From Deltaproteobacteria bacterium (GTDB lineage Bacteria; Myxococcota_A; UBA9160; SMWR01), in contig JAFDDG010000018.1 of the NCBI GenBank assembly GCA_019310965.1, positions 1 through 53,280 on the forward strand: a DNA stretch of 53,280 nucleotides, in the 5' to 3' direction. This document shows, one piece after another, positions 17,670 to 27,707 of this stretch (position 1 is its first letter; every line of letters starts with the position of its first letter). The notes under the pieces were generated by a model. The model was not told where the DNA came from. It was given only the letters and a program-made list of their open reading frames with translations, and ran no database searches. A program made the translations under genes and the position numbers.

Positions 17670-18509
17670 GTGCGAAATGCGACGACGCGGCTCCGAAATG
17701 CTGTGGCGGTGACGAATCACCTGATCCCGCTCACCGCAGCCGCGGCCGCTGACGAGGAAATCACCGTCTACGTCAAAGGCTTCCTGGCCCGGGGAGAAAG
17801 CCCCGAGAGCTTCGATCATTGGATCGCCGGGCATCGAGGACTCGTCGAGAGCCTTGGCTGGTCGCGCTCCGCGCAGGGCTATCACTGGGAGTCGGGGCAG
17901 CTTCAGAAACTCGCCCTGCCCGTTGCCGCCGGCGCAAAGGTGGTGTGGGACGTCTACAGGTTGGTCCGCCATGCGCGCCGCATCACACCCCTGGCGACAG
18001 CCGGTTGGTTCCTGGCGGAACAGGGAGCCGCGCTCTCCGTTCGTTTTGTCGGACAATTCATCCAGGCGCGCCGACAGGCCAGCGTGCGTGCCGAAGACCT
18101 CGCACGCTGCCTCGCATCTCTCGCGACACGCCACCGGCGCGTGCGCGTGGTGGCCCACTCCCTGGGCTGCCGCCAGGTGATCGAAGCCGCCGCTCAGCTC
18201 CCGAACAGCCGGCGGCCGCATGAAATCCACCTGCTTGCACCGGCCTGTCTGGAGGGTGAGGTCCGCGACAAGCTCCCGCATCTCGCACGCGAGCAGTCGT
18301 TCGTCTACTTCACCCACCTCGACCATGTGCTCGACATCAGCTTTCGCGTGATGTCGTTGGCCCGCGCCATCGGCGCCGCGGGACTCGACGCCGAGTATCC
18401 AGGCCTGCGGGCCTTCGACGTCTCGGAGGAGTTCGATTTCTGGGTGCACACCGAGTACAAGAACCGCTTCGCGTATTTCGCAGCGCCGTTGGGCACGCCG
18501 GCCGCGTAG
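17670..18509 (+). CDS. Alpha/beta-hydrolase-like protein (DUF726-type lipase fold)
   Basis: The product has up to 279 residues. ITVYVKGFLARGESPESFDHW is the first strand and oxyanion region, and VRVVAHSLGCRQV the nucleophile elbow (AHSLG). HLDHVLD may supply the Asp, and the C-terminal HTEYKNRF the His. The N-terminus may be shorter than GTG 17670, since the first dozen residues look poorly conserved. Its stop is about 85 bp from the convergent end of pfa3. A link to pfa lipids (release or remodelling) is only suggested by proximity. Confidence 0.65.
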   Translation: MRNATTRLRNAVAVTNHLIPLTAAAAADEEITVYVKGFLARGESPESFDHWIAGHRGLVESLGWSRSAQGYHWESGQLQKLALPVAAGAKVVWDVYRLVRHARRITPLATAGWFLAEQGAALSVRFVGQFIQARRQASVRAEDLARCLASLATRHRRVRVVAHSLGCRQVIEAAAQLPNSRRPHEIHLLAPACLEGEVRDKLPHLAREQSFVYFTHLDHVLDISFRVMSLARAIGAAGLDAEYPGLRAFDVSEEFDFWVHTEYKNRFAYFAAPLGTPAA

Positions 18510-18593
18510 CTCCGCGCACGTGCCGGCCTCGCTGCAGTGGATGGAACCATCGGACCGCCGGGCGACACGACGAGGCCGGAGAAGATTCCGCCC

Positions 18594-21500
18594 CTACGTT
18601 CCGATCTCGACCCTCGGACCATCGGGACCGTAGAGCCGCTTGGCGAGCTCCGCGAGCCAAAGCGACCTGGGATCCGCCCCGACCCGTAGCCGACCGCGGC
18701 GGGCACCCTCGATCAAGCTCGTCACTTCAGGGCCGGCGCACTCGACCTCCTGCAGGATCCGAAAGAACGTCGCCTCGATTTCCGATGCACCGGTCTCACG
18801 CTGCCACTGCTCCACGAGCCCCGCGAAAGCCGGATCCGCGACGCCCGGCTGCTCGTGGCGCTGCGCGGAACCGAGCGCATTCATCGCCGAGAGAACGCGG
18901 CGGCCGCGTTCCCCGTAGGCCAAGTCGCGAAGCTCCCCGGGCAAGATCGGGGCGCCGACGGTGTAGTTCTGCGGGCAGTGAGCGATCGGAAACTCGAGCT
19001 TTCCGGCGAGCGGCTTCACCGGCAGCCCACCGCTGAAGCGCAGCGGCACGATCGGAAGCTCGAGCTCGAGCGCAAGATCGAGGAAGAGCGAGCTGATCTT
19101 CGTCACCGACTCGCGACAGCTCTGGCTGCGCGTGCCCTGCGGATGCAAGAAGAACCCGCGCCTGCCGGACACAAGATCCGGCTTGAGCGTCGCGAGGATC
19201 TCGAACATCGAGTCCGGCTTCGACTGATCGAAGTAGCAGATCGACTTCGGATCGCGGCAGCCCGGATACGAGAAGAGCGTTCGCAGGATCCACCCGATCC
19301 AGCCCTGCTCGTGCTTGGCGTTGGCCAACGCAACGACGGGCGTGTCGACGAGAGCCGAGAGGATGTTCGTGATGAGAAGCGACTCGATCTGCACCTGATG
19401 GTTGCCTACGAAGATCGCGCCCCGCCCGCGAATCTCTGCGAGCGCGTCGGGATCCTCGACGACGACCCGGCCGACATAGCGCTGGATCAATCCCTCCCAG
19501 AGGTCCTGCCCCAGCCAGTGCGAGGAGACCCCCAGCTGCGGATTCCAATAGCGGTGCAGTGGCGCGAGATCGAGCGATCGGCTGCCCGGGCGAAAGCCGC
19601 GTTCGTCTCGGACGACGACGTCCTGCCCGTCGCGGCTCAGCTCGACCCCCAGCCGAGCGAGCGGCAGGGCTTCGGGCAGGATGCCCGGATGCAGCCGCTC
19701 GCGTGCGGCGAGGTGCTCCTTCATGGCGATCGCCTCGACGTCTTCGCTGCGGTAGATGCCCGCGATCGTGCCGGGCATCCAATCACTGGCCTCGACCTCG
19801 GCTGCGCAGAGCCGAGTCTCGCCGTCCCGCTGTCGCGAGAGCGAGAGACCCTCGACGAATTCGCGGTCGCGAAGAAAGGCGCGACGCGGCAGCGGCAGCG
19901 CGGATCCAAGCGCGCCCTTCGGAAAGCAAGCCTCGACGAGCAGGAGTTTCGCGAAGACGCCGTCGGCGCCGCCCAGCTGGATCCGGAAGCGGGGCAGATC
20001 GGGCTTTGCCAGATAGCCGTCGAAGCGGACCTCGCAGCGGACCTCGCCAGCGGTCGGAATCGGAGCGTAGAGCTCGAGCTCGAGGATCCGGGCCGGATAG
20101 CTGACCTTGTCCGCGCTGATCTCCGGCGCCCAACGCTGCAGCTGATCGTGGGGAATGCCGTGCAGGGCCGCATCCAGCAGCGCGGGGTGCAGCCGGCCGA
20201 TCGGCACGCCTCCGGCCCCGGCGTCCAGCACGATCGAGGCACCGTGACGCGTGATCTCACCGCGCTGCATCAACTGGAAGGCGGGGCCGTGGAAGAGACT
20301 CCCCGACGCATAGGGATCGGGAAGCGCCTCCCCCGGCTCCGCATCCAACACTGCCGGCGCTCCAGCACCGAGGCTGCCGGTCTCTACCCGCCCCGATGCC
20401 ACCTCGACTCCGTCGGATCGATCGGCGGCGCCGCTCTCCGAGGCGAAGAGACGCACGAAGAACGCGTTCGCAGAGCGACGCTCGAGCGTGCTCCACAGGC
20501 GACGCGCTCCGGAGAAGTCCACGAAGCCCTTCACCTGTACGTCGCGCAGCGCGACGACCGTTCCGGGAACCGCGCGCGCCAGGAGATCCGCAATGCACAT
20601 CATCGGGAGCGCGGGGCGATTCCAGGTCGGGCAGTGATCGGCGAGCCAGACATCGACAGCCGGGTCCAGAACCACCTCGCCCGACGTCGTTTCGAAGACC
20701 GGCTCGGCCCCCTCGACGTTCGCAGTCTGAGTCGCCGGTTCACGAACGCGCGGCGGCGGGGCAGCCGGGACGATGCGCATCCCCATCCCCTCTGCGGAGT
20801 AGATGCGGATCCCATCGCACCAAAGCGATGCACTCGCGATCGCATAAGGCCCCCGGGCGTCCCGCCCGACCTCCGTCACATCCAGGGTGACTTGCACGAC
20901 CTCGTTCAGGGGCACGACCTGCCCGCGGTACTTCCAGGTCATCGGCCGCCCCAGGCCGATCGGCTCGAAGCGGGGCATCTCGACGCCTGCGCCCATGCCG
21001 CGCTCCAGCATGAAGAACTGAAGCGCCTGGATCATGGCTTCGATCCCGAGCGAACCGGGCTGCACCGGATCCTGGAAGAAGTGCGCCTTGAAGTACCAGT
21101 CGTCCGCGTCGATGCGCCGCTCCGCCCGCAGCCGGCCGAGGCCTTCGCAGCCCCCCTCGGGCCAGTATCCCGTCACGCGATCCAGGGTGCGCAGCTTCTT
21201 GCCGCCCAGACGCAGGCTGCCGGCGAAGTAGCGCGCCGGCTCGCCCCGCAGGTCGATGTCGAAGCCGCTCGCCTCGCAGAGCTGCTCGCGCTGCTCTGCG
21301 GTCGTCGGCTGGCCGACCTGATTCTCGAGGGAAAGCGAATCCGGAGGGAAGAAGCCGAACACCGTCTGCATGACGTAGACACGCCGCTCGCCTGCGGAAC
21401 CCGCGAGGAAGCACTCCACATCGAAGCTGACGATGATCATGCCGGCGGACTGCGAGACATTCGTCAGCCTGACCTGGGTGCGCAGCACGCCCGCATCCTC

Positions 21501-24500
21501 GAAGAGTTCGGCCTCGAGGGTCGCCGTGCCATCGAGGTTTCGGAAGCACACCTCGCCTTCGACGCTGAGCGCCGAGCCGATGTAACTCGCGAGCCAGCCG
21601 CAGGGCTGCAGCGCGGCCTCGAGCAGCACGCAGTAGGGCATGGTTCGCGCGCCGTTCTCCGCGAAGTACCAGGCATCGGACGGAATGTCGTACTCGACCT
21701 CGACCGTCGAGCCGACCTGCATGGCCCCGATCTCACCGCTCGTCTTCGTGACGCGTGACATGAAGAGGTAGGGCGGACCGGGGAGTCGCGGCACGCGTCC
21801 CGGTGCGTCGAAGCGCCTGTACATGGGCCCGAACGCAGCGGAAGGCTTGCCCCAGGCACAGGCGAGGATCGAATTCTCGTCGAATGCAAAGCGCCCGCCG
21901 TCCGGCGTCGCAACACTGGCGACCGGCTGGGACCCGGCGCTGCGCGAGAGCAGCTCGGGGCAGCTCGAGAGCGGCCAATCGGGAACCAGCGCGAGCCCCG
22001 CGCGGCGCGCGTGAAACGCCTTGCGGCCGTCGACCGTGCACAGCAGGTCCGCGTACAGCGTCGGCTCCGGACCGTCGATCACCTCTTCGACGAACACCTC
22101 GTAGACGATGCGCTTCGACGCCGGCGTTACCTGGCCTCGGCAGCGCAGCTCGATCGGCTCACCGGCCACCGGCTGGAAGCGCCACCCATCGCGCTCGAGG
22201 GTGAAGCCGAGCGCCGCGATGTACAAGGACATGGCCTGCAGACAGCCTTCGAACATCAGGGTTCCCGGCATGCACGGATCGTTCTTGAAGTGACCGTCGA
22301 AGAACCAGGCGTCGTCAGGCACCGCGGCCTCGGCACGCAGATAGCCGCGCCCCCAAGGACCGCCGCTCGAATCGAATACGCTCACCTCGTCGAGAAAGAG
22401 CATCTCGCCGGATTGAATCGCCGGGCTCTGGGTGTGGGTCCGGCTGTGATCGAAGCCAGCGCCGAAACACTCCCAGGGGCGACCTTGCGCAAAGGCGCGA
22501 ACCTGATCGCCGTCGAGATGCGACCGCGTGCAGCGCACCGCCGGAGGATCGAGCCGCGCAGCGGCCACCGGCTCGAACTCTTCCGCAGACCAGAGGATGC
22601 CGTCGGAATCCGCGAGCTCCTCGTCGCTGAAGAAACCCGCCTGCCCACCCTTGACGCGGATCCGCGGCCGCCCCCCCACGAGGCACTCGTAGTGGAAGAA
22701 GAAGAGCCGCACGTCGTTTTGCCGCGCGTGACCGTCGATGTGGATTTCGTAGGACAGCGTCTCGCCGGGCTTCGGCAGATCCCCCTCGTAAGTGAGCTCG
22801 CAGCCGAGCAGCCGATAGACCCGCTCCCCCTTGTTGAGGAAGTCGGCGCCCATGTACGAGATCAACATCAAGTCGGCCTGCCCCGACTCGATCATGATTC
22901 CGGCCGGCATCCGACCCCTGTGGAGATACCAGGAATCGTGCTGGACGTCGGTCTCGGTCCACATGATTCCGGCTCCGTGCACCCCCGGCTTCGCGTCGAT
23001 CCCCGTGACGCGGTCGGCGAGCAGCAACGGCGGCTCCGGCATCCGGACCTGGCGCGCATAACCGTCCTGTTTCTCGAACATCGGGCCGTAGATCTCGGAG
23101 ATGCGACCGGAGGCGTGAATCTCGAGCTGAGCACGGTCGAGGCGAGGGCCGCTGGGATGCTGCGAGACCGCAGCAACTCGGATCGGTGCGGGGATCTCGG
23201 GCTGCAAGACCGCTGCGGAGTCGCTGCGGCTCGGGACAGGCAGCTGTGCGAGCACGGCTTCGGATGGCGGCCGGGAAGCCGTCGGCAATGCTGTCGCAGG
23301 CTGGGCTGCACTGGGCGGGATCGCGGCGAGGACGACCGGAGCGACGAGCTGCGCAGCGGGTGCCGTGTCTACACTGCCGTGACCGAGCGTGGCGGCCGTC
23401 TGCTGCAGGCTCTGGCGCAATGCCAGGTAGTGTTGATGAATCTGGGCCTGCTGGCTCACGAATTGCCAATGGATGGCCGTCAGCTGTTGCACCTGTTGCT
23501 GCCAGGCGCTGCTCGCGGGATCGACACCGACGGACGCCGCAACAGCGCCGCGCTCCACCGGCCCGACCACGGGCGAAGGGTGGGCGGCCGGTGATGGAAT
23601 CCGACCCTCGGCCAGCACCGAAGGGAGAGCCGGCGCAGGCTGCATGATCTGCATCGCGTCGGCCGCCAGAGCGCGCAGCAAACCTGGCTGAGCCGCAGCA
23701 GGCAGCGCCGGCCCTCGACGGGCGGCGGCGGAGCCTTCGGGTTCGCGAAGCGCCGGAAGGCAGACCGGGTCGAGATGCGCGGGCAGGCGCAGGCGCACTC
23801 CCTTGCGCTGCTCGCTCGCCGGAGCCGCAGCATCACGGGCGGCCTGCGACGGGGCCGAGCCCAGCCGTTCCAGCAGTCGCGAGGGATCGAGGGGAACGCC
23901 GGCGGCGACCAGCGCAGCGATGGCATCGAAGGTCACCTCGATCCCGCGGCCCTTGCGATCGAGGGCGACGACCACCGCCTGGCCCGCCCGCTCGCCCAGG
24001 ATGTCGCGAATCCAGCCCGAGCAGGCGCCCGCGGGGCCGTGCTCGACGAAGACGCGAACCCCGTCCGCCCAGGCACGCTCGACGACCTTTGAGAAATCGA
24101 GAGTCTGGCGGGCCTGGTTCATGATCGTCTGCGTACAGGCCTCGGAGTCGGGGGCGTAGGCTGCCTCGCTGCCGCCGGAGTAGAAGCGCACCGCCGGAAC
24201 CGGGGAGACTTCGCGTCGATGGATGCTGAGCCAGGCTTCTCGGAAGGCATCGACCTCGGGAACATGAGCGGCCATGTTGTAATCGAGCTGATGGCAGCGT
24301 CCCGCCCCGAGTTCCTCCCTCACCGCCAGGGCGACACGCTGACACGCCGCCGCGTCCCCTGCGATGACGCAGTCGTTCTCGGTGTGGATGATCGCCAGGT
24401 GGACGCGCTCTTCCCGGGCAATCAGCTCGCGCACGCGCGCAACCGGAGCCAACAGCCCCCAGACCGCCCAGCAGATCTCCCCGAAGCCCCTTCCTTCTTC

Positions 24501-27500
24501 CGATATCCCCTGCTGCGCTCCCCACGCCCTTGCAACGGCATCGAAACGGCCCGCCAGCTCCGTGGTGTAGAGCCCGCTGTCGTCGATCTCCCGGCGCATC
24601 GCATCCATGTCGTTCCAGGCACCCAGCGCAAAGAGCGAATTGCTCTCTCCCGACGAATATCCGATGGCCGCGTCGGGCTGGAGCCCCAGCAGGCCGCGCG
24701 TCAGCTCTGCGTGCATCTGCGAGAGACACGAGGCACCCCAGAGCCGCTCGTCATTCGAGGGAGTACGGCCCCGATCGTCGAATACCCAGCCCATCGCGTC
24801 TTCGAGGCCATCGAAGCGGCGCGCGAGCCGATCCCCCAACTCGGGCAAGGCGGCCAGCAGATCCTGCCCCATGCCGTGGTATGCGGAGCCCGCGGAAGTG
24901 AAGACGAATGCGAGATCGCCGCGGACCGGTTCGGCGCAGAAGTGGACGCCTTCTCCCGCCGGCGCTCCTTCTCGAATGTGCGCACGCGCCCGTTCGCTGC
25001 GGTACTCCAGCGTCTCCGCATCGCCCGCAATCAAAACCAGCCGCGCGGGAGCCGGTGACCGCGTCGCTGTATCCCAGGGCGTCGCTCTTCTCCCCGCGTC
25101 GAGCGCTTTCAGGACATCGTTGCCATCGCGCCCCGCGAAGACGTGCAGCTGCAGCGCTGCGCCCTCGGAACGGGGAGGCGACTCGCGGTGCTCCACGAGG
25201 CGCCAGCGAGCGGCACTTGCACTCCCCGCGCTCGAGCCGTCCATCGCCGCAACGACCACACGGGCCGATCTTGCTGCCTTCGACAGCCAGGGCTTGCCCG
25301 TCGGGAGCTTTCGCTGATGAATCGACAGCGCAGCCCCGACCAGATGCAGGAGCCCCGAAGCCGCATGAGCGTGCCCCCAACGCTCGTTCAGACTTCCAAT
25401 CTCGCTGCCCGGGCCCCACTGCAGCGCTGCGTCGCTCGGCCGACCCTCGCGGCCCTGCTCTTCAGCGGCCTCGTCGGCCCCGAGGATCGCGTAGATGCGA
25501 TCGCCGTCACGAGTCGCATCCTCGAGCCGCTTGAGCAGCACCGCCACGGCGGCATCTCCCGGAATCTGTGTCTCTCCCCCCGCAGGCCGCAGACACTCCC
25601 GCGCGGCCGCAACGTGCACGGGCTCGCACGACAGATCGACCGCCCCGACGAGCGCTGCGTCGAGCTCGTGCTTTTCCAGAGCGCGTACTGCCAAGCCGAG
25701 CGCCTCGAGTCCGGAGCGCTCCTCTGCGGAGACCGCACAGCTCGGCCCGCCGAGATCGAGCACACGGTTGAGCCGGTTGGCGACGATATTGGGCATCGTG
25801 CCGATGACGCCGGCAGCTTCCAGAACACCGACGACCCCGTCGCGCGCCCGCTCGAGCCAGTCAGCATGGGCTTCGCTGCTGGCGTCGTACCCGAGTGCGG
25901 GTGCCCACTCCGCGAGTCGCCAGCGTGCGCCGTAGCGCGCAACCTCCGGGTCGACTCCCATGCCGACGTAGACGCCCGTCCGCTCCCTCGGCAGCGAGGC
26001 CACTTCCGCCGCAGCCTGGCACCCCGCGTCCAGGACCAGCAGCTGTTGCGGCAGCGTCTGTCGCAGATCGTTGGGCGGAATGCCGAGCGCGGCGATATCG
26101 ACCTCGAACTCGCCGATGCGGCCCTCCATCAGGCCATTCGCCCCGCCCTTCAGACAACTCGCTCCCGACAGCAGCGCTTCGCTGAACGCCGCGCGATCCG
26201 GGCAACCGGCCGCGACGACACCCACGCCGACGATGGCGACCGGCACGGACTCGTCGCCGGCATCGCTTCTGACGGGATCCGCACCGGCACCCGCGCGGGG
26301 GAGCAGCGACCGCTCCGGCGCGTGCTGCTCGACGATCAGATGGGCGTTGTTGCCGCCGAATCCGAAAGCAGAGATCCCGGCACGACGCACACCATCCTGC
26401 ACGTGCTTGGGCACATGCCAGGGCTCCGCCTGTTCGAGGACGCGGAAGGCAGAATCGCGCAGCGCGGCGATCGGATCTTCGGCGTGCAGCGTCGGGGGAC
26501 GGACGGACGCGCGCATGCTCTCGAGGACCTTGATCAGGCCCGCGATGCCGGCAGCGGTGATGAGATGCCCCATGTTGGATTTCAGCGAACCGACGGCGAG
26601 GGGCTCCGGCGGCGTTCCGAAGACCTCGCTGAGGCTCTCGACTTCCGTGGCGTCACCGATGGTCGTTCCAGTCGCATGGCACTCGAGCAAAGAGATGTCA
26701 CGCGGTGACAGGCCGCTCACCGCGTAGGCCTCGCGCATGGCGCGCACCTGACCTTCGCTGGACGGAACCAGCACGCCCTGGCCGCGACCGTCGTTCGAGA
26801 GCCCGACGCCGCGGATCACTCCCAGGATCGTATCGGCATCGCGACGGGCATCCTCGAGACGCCGCAGCGCCACGAACGCCGCTCCCTCCGCCGGCACCAG
26901 GCCGTCGGCCTCGCGGCAAAACGGTCGGCTGCGTCCGCTCTTGCTGAGCGCCGAGAGAGCCGAGAAGCCGACGTGGATGAAGAGATCGTCCGCGCAGTTG
27001 ACCGCGCCCGCGAGCACCACATCCGCGCGCCCAGCATGCAGCAGATCACAGGCATACTTGATCGCGTAGAGAGAGCTCGCGCAGGCGGCGTCGAGAGCAA
27101 ACGCACCGGCTTCGAGCCCCAGGCCGCGTTCGAGGAGCAGGGCAGGCAGCCCCGAGCTGAAGCGATTGCGCGGATCCCCCCCTGGCCCTCCCGGCAGAGA
27201 GTCGCTGTCGGCCAACGAGCCGTTCTGCGCTGCCAGCCAGACTGACTCGGCATAGCGTGACATCGAAGCGGAAGGAAACGACAAGTTTCCGAAGACGGCA
27301 CCGACCCGAGCGCCGCTCGTGCCGTGCCCCGAATCGAGAAGCGCCTCACGCGCGGTGTGCAGCACCCATTGGAAGAGCGGATCGAGCGCAGCCACCTCTT
27401 CCTCGGCGATGGCGAATCCGCTCGGATCGAAGCGCTGCTCGAACCCACTCACATAGCCACCGCGATCGGTCCACGTCCGATCCGGGCATGACGATTCGGC

Positions 27501-27704
27501 TGACGAGGCGGCGAGCACCTGCTCGGCCGCGATCCCCCAGCGGCCGCTGGGCGTCGGGCCGACGACGTCCTTCCCCGCCACCACCAGATCCCAGAGTTCC
27601 TGGGGGCTCAGGGCTCCCGGCAGGACGCAGGCACGCCCGACAATGGCGATCGGCTCGAACGACGCAGCCAGCGGAGAGGAGGGCGAGAGCGGCAACAGGG
27701 ACAA
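18594..27704 (-). CDS. pfa3: PUFA synthase subunit Pfa3: KS-CLF-AT-DH-DH-(PS-DH)-AGPAT
   Basis: The megasynthase subunit has 3036 residues. Domains in order: KS 15-465 (Cys208, His343, His380); chain-length factor 488-840, where the KS cysteine position reads SAEERS (Glu661); acyltransferase 930-1285 (GYSSGE with Ser1017, His1147); a Pro/Ala linker with a Gln-rich helix 1401-1438; a FabA-type DH pair 1530-1910 (His1805 in FDGHFKNDPCMPG); a second pair 1930-2315 (His2208 in KAHFFQDPVQPG); a PKS-type DH 2345-2600 (His2357, Asp2511); an unassigned segment 2640-2705; and a 1-acylglycerol-3-phosphate acyltransferase-like domain 2715-3030. There is no ACP. This order matches myxobacterial Pfa3. The TTG start at 27704 lies three bases after the pfa2 stop, so translation is coupled. 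The AGPAT should place the acyl chain directly on a lysolipid. Confidence 0.93.
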   Translation of the reverse strand: MSLLPLSPSSPLAASFEPIAIVGRACVLPGALSPQELWDLVVAGKDVVGPTPSGRWGIAAEQVLAASSAESSCPDRTWTDRGGYVSGFEQRFDPSGFAIAEEEVAALDPLFQWVLHTAREALLDSGHGTSGARVGAVFGNLSFPSASMSRYAESVWLAAQNGSLADSDSLPGGPGGDPRNRFSSGLPALLLERGLGLEAGAFALDAACASSLYAIKYACDLLHAGRADVVLAGAVNCADDLFIHVGFSALSALSKSGRSRPFCREADGLVPAEGAAFVALRRLEDARRDADTILGVIRGVGLSNDGRGQGVLVPSSEGQVRAMREAYAVSGLSPRDISLLECHATGTTIGDATEVESLSEVFGTPPEPLAVGSLKSNMGHLITAAGIAGLIKVLESMRASVRPPTLHAEDPIAALRDSAFRVLEQAEPWHVPKHVQDGVRRAGISAFGFGGNNAHLIVEQHAPERSLLPRAGAGADPVRSDAGDESVPVAIVGVGVVAAGCPDRAAFSEALLSGASCLKGGANGLMEGRIGEFEVDIAALGIPPNDLRQTLPQQLLVLDAGCQAAAEVASLPRERTGVYVGMGVDPEVARYGARWRLAEWAPALGYDASSEAHADWLERARDGVVGVLEAAGVIGTMPNIVANRLNRVLDLGGPSCAVSAEERSGLEALGLAVRALEKHELDAALVGAVDLSCEPVHVAAARECLRPAGGETQIPGDAAVAVLLKRLEDATRDGDRIYAILGADEAAEEQGREGRPSDAALQWGPGSEIGSLNERWGHAHAASGLLHLVGAALSIHQRKLPTGKPWLSKAARSARVVVAAMDGSSAGSASAARWRLVEHRESPPRSEGAALQLHVFAGRDGNDVLKALDAGRRATPWDTATRSPAPARLVLIAGDAETLEYRSERARAHIREGAPAGEGVHFCAEPVRGDLAFVFTSAGSAYHGMGQDLLAALPELGDRLARRFDGLEDAMGWVFDDRGRTPSNDERLWGASCLSQMHAELTRGLLGLQPDAAIGYSSGESNSLFALGAWNDMDAMRREIDDSGLYTTELAGRFDAVARAWGAQQGISEEGRGFGEICWAVWGLLAPVARVRELIAREERVHLAIIHTENDCVIAGDAAACQRVALAVREELGAGRCHQLDYNMAAHVPEVDAFREAWLSIHRREVSPVPAVRFYSGGSEAAYAPDSEACTQTIMNQARQTLDFSKVVERAWADGVRVFVEHGPAGACSGWIRDILGERAGQAVVVALDRKGRGIEVTFDAIAALVAAGVPLDPSRLLERLGSAPSQAARDAAAPASEQRKGVRLRLPAHLDPVCLPALREPEGSAAARRGPALPAAAQPGLLRALAADAMQIMQPAPALPSVLAEGRIPSPAAHPSPVVGPVERGAVAASVGVDPASSAWQQQVQQLTAIHWQFVSQQAQIHQHYLALRQSLQQTAATLGHGSVDTAPAAQLVAPVVLAAIPPSAAQPATALPTASRPPSEAVLAQLPVPSRSDSAAVLQPEIPAPIRVAAVSQHPSGPRLDRAQLEIHASGRISEIYGPMFEKQDGYARQVRMPEPPLLLADRVTGIDAKPGVHGAGIMWTETDVQHDSWYLHRGRMPAGIMIESGQADLMLISYMGADFLNKGERVYRLLGCELTYEGDLPKPGETLSYEIHIDGHARQNDVRLFFFHYECLVGGRPRIRVKGGQAGFFSDEELADSDGILWSAEEFEPVAAARLDPPAVRCTRSHLDGDQVRAFAQGRPWECFGAGFDHSRTHTQSPAIQSGEMLFLDEVSVFDSSGGPWGRGYLRAEAAVPDDAWFFDGHFKNDPCMPGTLMFEGCLQAMSLYIAALGFTLERDGWRFQPVAGEPIELRCRGQVTPASKRIVYEVFVEEVIDGPEPTLYADLLCTVDGRKAFHARRAGLALVPDWPLSSCPELLSRSAGSQPVASVATPDGGRFAFDENSILACAWGKPSAAFGPMYRRFDAPGRVPRLPGPPYLFMSRVTKTSGEIGAMQVGSTVEVEYDIPSDAWYFAENGARTMPYCVLLEAALQPCGWLASYIGSALSVEGEVCFRNLDGTATLEAELFEDAGVLRTQVRLTNVSQSAGMIIVSFDVECFLAGSAGERRVYVMQTVFGFFPPDSLSLENQVGQPTTAEQREQLCEASGFDIDLRGEPARYFAGSLRLGGKKLRTLDRVTGYWPEGGCEGLGRLRAERRIDADDWYFKAHFFQDPVQPGSLGIEAMIQALQFFMLERGMGAGVEMPRFEPIGLGRPMTWKYRGQVVPLNEVVQVTLDVTEVGRDARGPYAIASASLWCDGIRIYSAEGMGMRIVPAAPPPRVREPATQTANVEGAEPVFETTSGEVVLDPAVDVWLADHCPTWNRPALPMMCIADLLARAVPGTVVALRDVQVKGFVDFSGARRLWSTLERRSANAFFVRLFASESGAADRSDGVEVASGRVETGSLGAGAPAVLDAEPGEALPDPYASGSLFHGPAFQLMQRGEITRHGASIVLDAGAGGVPIGRLHPALLDAALHGIPHDQLQRWAPEISADKVSYPARILELELYAPIPTAGEVRCEVRFDGYLAKPDLPRFRIQLGGADGVFAKLLLVEACFPKGALGSALPLPRRAFLRDREFVEGLSLSRQRDGETRLCAAEVEASDWMPGTIAGIYRSEDVEAIAMKEHLAARERLHPGILPEALPLARLGVELSRDGQDVVVRDERGFRPGSRSLDLAPLHRYWNPQLGVSSHWLGQDLWEGLIQRYVGRVVVEDPDALAEIRGRGAIFVGNHQVQIESLLITNILSALVDTPVVALANAKHEQGWIGWILRTLFSYPGCRDPKSICYFDQSKPDSMFEILATLKPDLVSGRRGFFLHPQGTRSQSCRESVTKISSLFLDLALELELPIVPLRFSGGLPVKPLAGKLEFPIAHCPQNYTVGAPILPGELRDLAYGERGRRVLSAMNALGSAQRHEQPGVADPAFAGLVEQWQRETGASEIEATFFRILQEVECAGPEVTSLIEGARRGRLRVGADPRSLWLAELAKRLYGPDGPRVEIGT
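18615..19562 (-). other. AGPAT-like C-terminal domain of Pfa3 with altered motifs
   Basis: This is residues 2715-3030 of Pfa3. Motif I is GNHQVQIES, i.e. His2769-X4-Glu2774, where PlsC-type enzymes have HX4D. Motif III is HPQGTRS, with Gln2856 where EGTR is usual. Motif IV is LPIVPLRFSGGLP. The fold is recognisable, but whether the variant dyad is active, and whether the same changes occur in myxobacterial Pfa3, needs alignment. Confidence 0.75.
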
Positions 27705-27707
27705 CGA

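Noticed and set aside
18510..18593. CCGGCCTCG...CGAGGCCGG inverted repeat between the hydrolase and pfa3 ends
   Set aside because: The 9-bp arms are separated by about 40 bases with only a weak inner stem; too loose to call a terminator.
18855..21758. Plus-strand open frame of 967 codons antisense to pfa3
   Set aside because: Same reasoning: the minus strand has recognisable DH and AGPAT motifs here, and the plus frame has none.
23400..23750. Possible extra ACPs in the Pro/Ala linker of Pfa3
   Set aside because: No DSL or DSI serine motif or helical ACP pattern is present; the stretch is low-complexity Pro/Ala with one Gln-rich helix.
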